Origin: Acorus gramineus
Taxonomy: Eukaryota > Streptophyta > Magnoliopsida > Acorales > Acoraceae
Reading direction: 5' to 3'
Assembly: GCA_030737835.1 (NCBI GenBank)
Contig: CM060853.1
Span: forward strand, 20,704,895 to 20,768,894
DNA length: 64,000 bases
Each line of letters begins with the position of its first letter. Positions within the stretch are counted from its first letter, which is position 1. This document shows positions 61,365 to 64,000 of this stretch, one piece after another. The position numbers were made by a program, and so were the translations under genes. The notes under the pieces were generated by a model. That model had not been told where the DNA came from and did no database searches. It was given only the letters and a program-made list of their open reading frames with translations.

Positions 61365-62635
61365 GATTCTTAGACCTCAACTTCAGAGGCCCCATCACAG
61401 GCTCTGTGAGGTGGCATATGTCTAATATCTGTTATATCCCCATGTGATTATTTTGTTTTTTTGGCAACTGATCCCCACAAAATGAGGAGACAATTACGTT
61501 TTAATTTTTTTCCATATGCATAACTGACTGGGGATTTTTATTTTCATTTTTTTTTATTCCTTCCTTGTCAATCTTTCTGCTTGAGGAATCTTCGCGGCCC
61601 TAATTTCTACTTCGGAGGAATTTGAAGTTACGGATTTTTTTTTTCGATTTGGATTTTGTCTCAATGTGTTTGACATTATTTGATTCATAATCGAGGTGTG
61701 TTTTGTTGATTGTTTTAAATTTTAAACACGAATTTTTTTATGTATTAAATGTCATTTTTCATAGTTTGATTTGTTTTTGCTTTTATATCTTAAATGAAAC
61801 ATTCGATACTGTTACATTTTATATATGGATAGTTTGTATGATGTTACTGTTACATCGTTGACAATATAAATATTCATTTTTCATATTTGTATTAAGTTTT
61901 GTTACATTCGTAAATGTAACAGTCAACCGCATGCGTGTATTGATTTAGATTTGTTACATTCATAAATGTAACAGTCAATTACATGTGTCTATTGCTGCGA
62001 AATAGATACATTTACGCAACATGGTTACATTATAATGTAATAAGACTGTTATATTCACGTACTTCTGTTACATTTAATCATTTTACATTTCTCTCTCTAT
62101 TTTCATAAATAACATTTTTTTAATACATAGAAAAACCATAATGGAAATTGAAACAAAGCTTTTATAGCTTCCACGATGGTGATCCAAAGAGAAGCACTCC
62201 CATGTTTTTGTTTTGGTATTTTGTTTTCACTTCTCAGAAATCAGCAACATAGATAATGTTTACTTGAGCCATCGACATCTATAGAAGGTGACGAAACGAA
62301 AAGACCAGCAGTAGCTTTTATTTCTCATAGAGGTGAAATAGTTGTAAATGAAAGGGAGGAAGAGAAGAAGATAGAGGAGTTCTTCGCGTTGATTCGGAAT
62401 GTAAAAGTTTTGAAGGATTTTTTTTTATCTGGATTTCAAGATTTACATGGAAAAGTCATAACTAAATAGAAAAAATGAGGGAATTTGGGTTAATGGGACA
62501 AACTTTTAATGAGGGCATATTTGTATTTTGTCATTTTACCCTTTTTGAAAAGTCAACGAGTCAACCAATGAGATGATGACACCTCATGGGACTTGTGAGT
62601 GGGGCTTATATTTTGAGGCGTGGATATCATGACTG
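61365..62635. mobile_element. Family-K element, copy 2, with captured coding piece
   Basis: About 1.27 kb. The left end (AGACCTCAACTTCAGAGGCC and then CCATCACAGGC) and the right end (ACACCTCATGGGACTTGTGA and then TATTTTGAGGCGTGGATATC) match copy 1 at 51018. The interior contains the palindrome GTTACATTCGTAAATGTAAC near 61901-61920 and a near copy shortly after. The segment of about 62140-62400 has no counterpart in copy 1 and carries the NIMIN-like frame listed next. Confidence 0.65.
62257..62469 (+). pseudogene. NIMIN-like (NPR1-interacting) coding fragment in a K element
   Basis: An open frame without ATG runs between stops and reads KRPAVAFISHRGEIVVNERE, then EEKKIEEFFALIRNVKVLKD. The acidic-helix core (EEExxxEFFxLIRxx) resembles the NPR1-binding region of NIMIN proteins, which repress salicylate-responsive defence genes. 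The frame then runs into element sequence (GFQDLHGKVITK, stop TAG 62467-62469) that is shared with copy 1. It is probably a transduplicated fragment. The family call rests on one short motif. Confidence 0.35.
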
Positions 62636-62984
62636 GAAAAAAAAATCTCATGAAAAAAAAATCACATAAAAAAAAATCTCACATTTTTTTTTATTATTCC
62701 GTTGAATTGGATCGTATATTCTCATGTTTTATTCCACCATTTTGAATCGTTTAATGTTGCAGAAACACAAAATAGCATATTGATTTTTTTTTGTTTGAAG
62801 AATTATCATCCATTGTTTTTGTTCATTCACTTTTTTTTTTGTTCGATCAATTTGAGCAATTTGATTATCATTGTTTTTCTGTTCGGTTTGTATCATGTTA
62901 TCTTTATGTTTATTCGCTGAGTTAATGATTACACTGATTTACATTTTTATTTTTTGTTGAATTCATGTTTGTTATTGAATCAGG

Positions 62985-63560
62985 AATTCAATTACATTGT
63001 CAAATGTAACTGAATTTTATATGCATTATACTATTTTAAACAGTATTTGTCTTTTTAAAGTCAGTTACATTTGTTAGATTTATTTTTTAGGAAATGTATC
63101 TGAACTGTATATGCATTTTATTTTTAAATTTTTTTTGCCTTTCATACAGTTTATGTTTTTCATTAAAGTTTTAAAATTCAGTTACATTTTCAAATATATA
63201 TGAATTTTATATGTACTATACTTTTTGTTTTTAATGTGATTTTGAACAGTATTTGTTTATTTTTTGAAAGTCAGTTACATTTGTTATATTTATTTTTTTT
63301 AAAATGTATCTGAACATTATATGCATTATAATTTTACAATATTTTTGTGCATTTATGCAATTTATGCTTTTTATTAAAGTTCTGTTACATTCCAAATATG
63401 TTATAATTTTATATGCACTATACTTCCTGTTTTATTTGTGTTTTTGAACAATGTTTTTTTTTATATTGAAATTCAGTTACATTACAAATGTATTTGATCT
63501 TTATATGCATTATATTTTATGTTTCTTGTGTTGCTAAATAATTTATTTTTCTTTTAAAAG
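62985..63560. repeat. Degenerate tandem array with TTACATTTG...TATATGCATTATA motif
   Basis: About six related units begin near 62988, 63061, 63178, 63268, 63378 and 63472. Each has a TTACATT motif, a variant of AAATGTATCTGAA 10-25 bases later, and TATATGCATTATA after that. Alternate units are more alike, so the higher-order period is about 200 bp. The same TTACATT motif is characteristic of the K elements. Confidence 0.65.
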
Positions 63561-64000
63561 TCAAATCACTTTTGAAATGCATTTGAATTTCAAAAAAAAG
63601 ATGGAGGTGGAGTGAGGCTCAAAAAATAGTCGAGCCACCTCTCATATGATAGAGACTGGAAAGAGGAATTCAAGGATGGTGACACCGAGTGATCAGAGAT
63701 AAGAAGACCGGCCAGAATAAATTTTTGAAGTGGCAGATGACTTAGAAAAACAAAAGAAATTTTTCAAAAAAGAAAGTGTTGTATTAGGAGACGGTTATGT
63801 AATGAAAATTAATGAGAGAGTTTGGGACTTCTCAATGAAACCTCAACTTTGAAACCCATGTAGCGGGAGTGAACATAAAAACAAGAATGGGAGATCATCT
63901 CTGTACAAGAGAAATCCAAAAGAACAACCTCCCACTGTCCCACAAGCACTTAAGACACACTACTCTTGTGTCACCGAGCTAGATCCCACGCAATAGACTC
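63561..64000. other. Unassigned sequence at the right edge
   Basis: A less AT-rich stretch with no open frame above about 60 codons and no splice structure I can support. It may belong to a repeat that continues past the window. Confidence 0.35.

Overview
This window is AT-rich nuclear DNA from a flowering plant. The evidence is canonical GT-AG introns, plant-only gene families (mannan synthase, HIPP metallochaperone, PUB/ARM E3 ligase, organellar histidyl-tRNA synthetase) and abundant short inverted-repeat transposons. I cannot fix the species. There are no bacterial or phage features, no CRISPR, and no tRNA or rRNA gene that I can see.

Genes, left to right. The 5' part of a DP (E2F dimerisation partner) gene runs off the left edge on the minus strand (exons between 556 and 1767). 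A nine-exon CSLA glucomannan synthase lies on plus (7317-11505). It is convergent with an eleven-exon organellar histidyl-tRNA synthetase on minus (12406-19898). A five-exon heavy-metal-associated isoprenylated protein on plus (20423-22064) shares a 524-bp divergent promoter region with the synthetase. After a 15-kb transposon-rich gap comes ABCF1/GCN-type ABC protein on plus (37317-41954), convergent with a four-exon U-box/armadillo E3 ligase on minus (43514-46718). From 46.8 kb to the right edge I find no intact gene.

The five complete genes close exactly: exon lengths add up to whole codons, every junction keeps the family's conserved protein sequence, and protein lengths (528, 496, 267, 592, 634 aa) fit their families. 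The genes look like unrelated housekeeping and regulatory functions (cell-wall mannan, organelle translation, metal handling, translation control, ubiquitination), not a pathway cluster.

The gene-poor parts hold many short DNA transposons. At least five TTA/TAA-target (PIF/Harbinger, Tourist-like) MITE families are recognisable by their ends and 3-bp duplications. There are hAT-like elements (one with a perfect 8-bp duplication), two large foldback elements, a LINE 3' tail with poly(A), and a 1.3-kb family (called K here) rich in GTTACAT/ATGTAAC motifs. One K copy carries what looks like a captured NIMIN-like coding piece; another carries a FAR1-like remnant.

Most unusual observations: three places where two MITEs of different families abut and share a single TTA or TAA; a tandem duplication in the synthetase gene that copies the start of an exon with its splice acceptor; a duplicated acceptor plus a perfect 25-bp-arm hairpin in a CSLA intron; and a GC-rich chimeric island at 47.6-48.8 kb. 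I saw no clear new multi-gene system.
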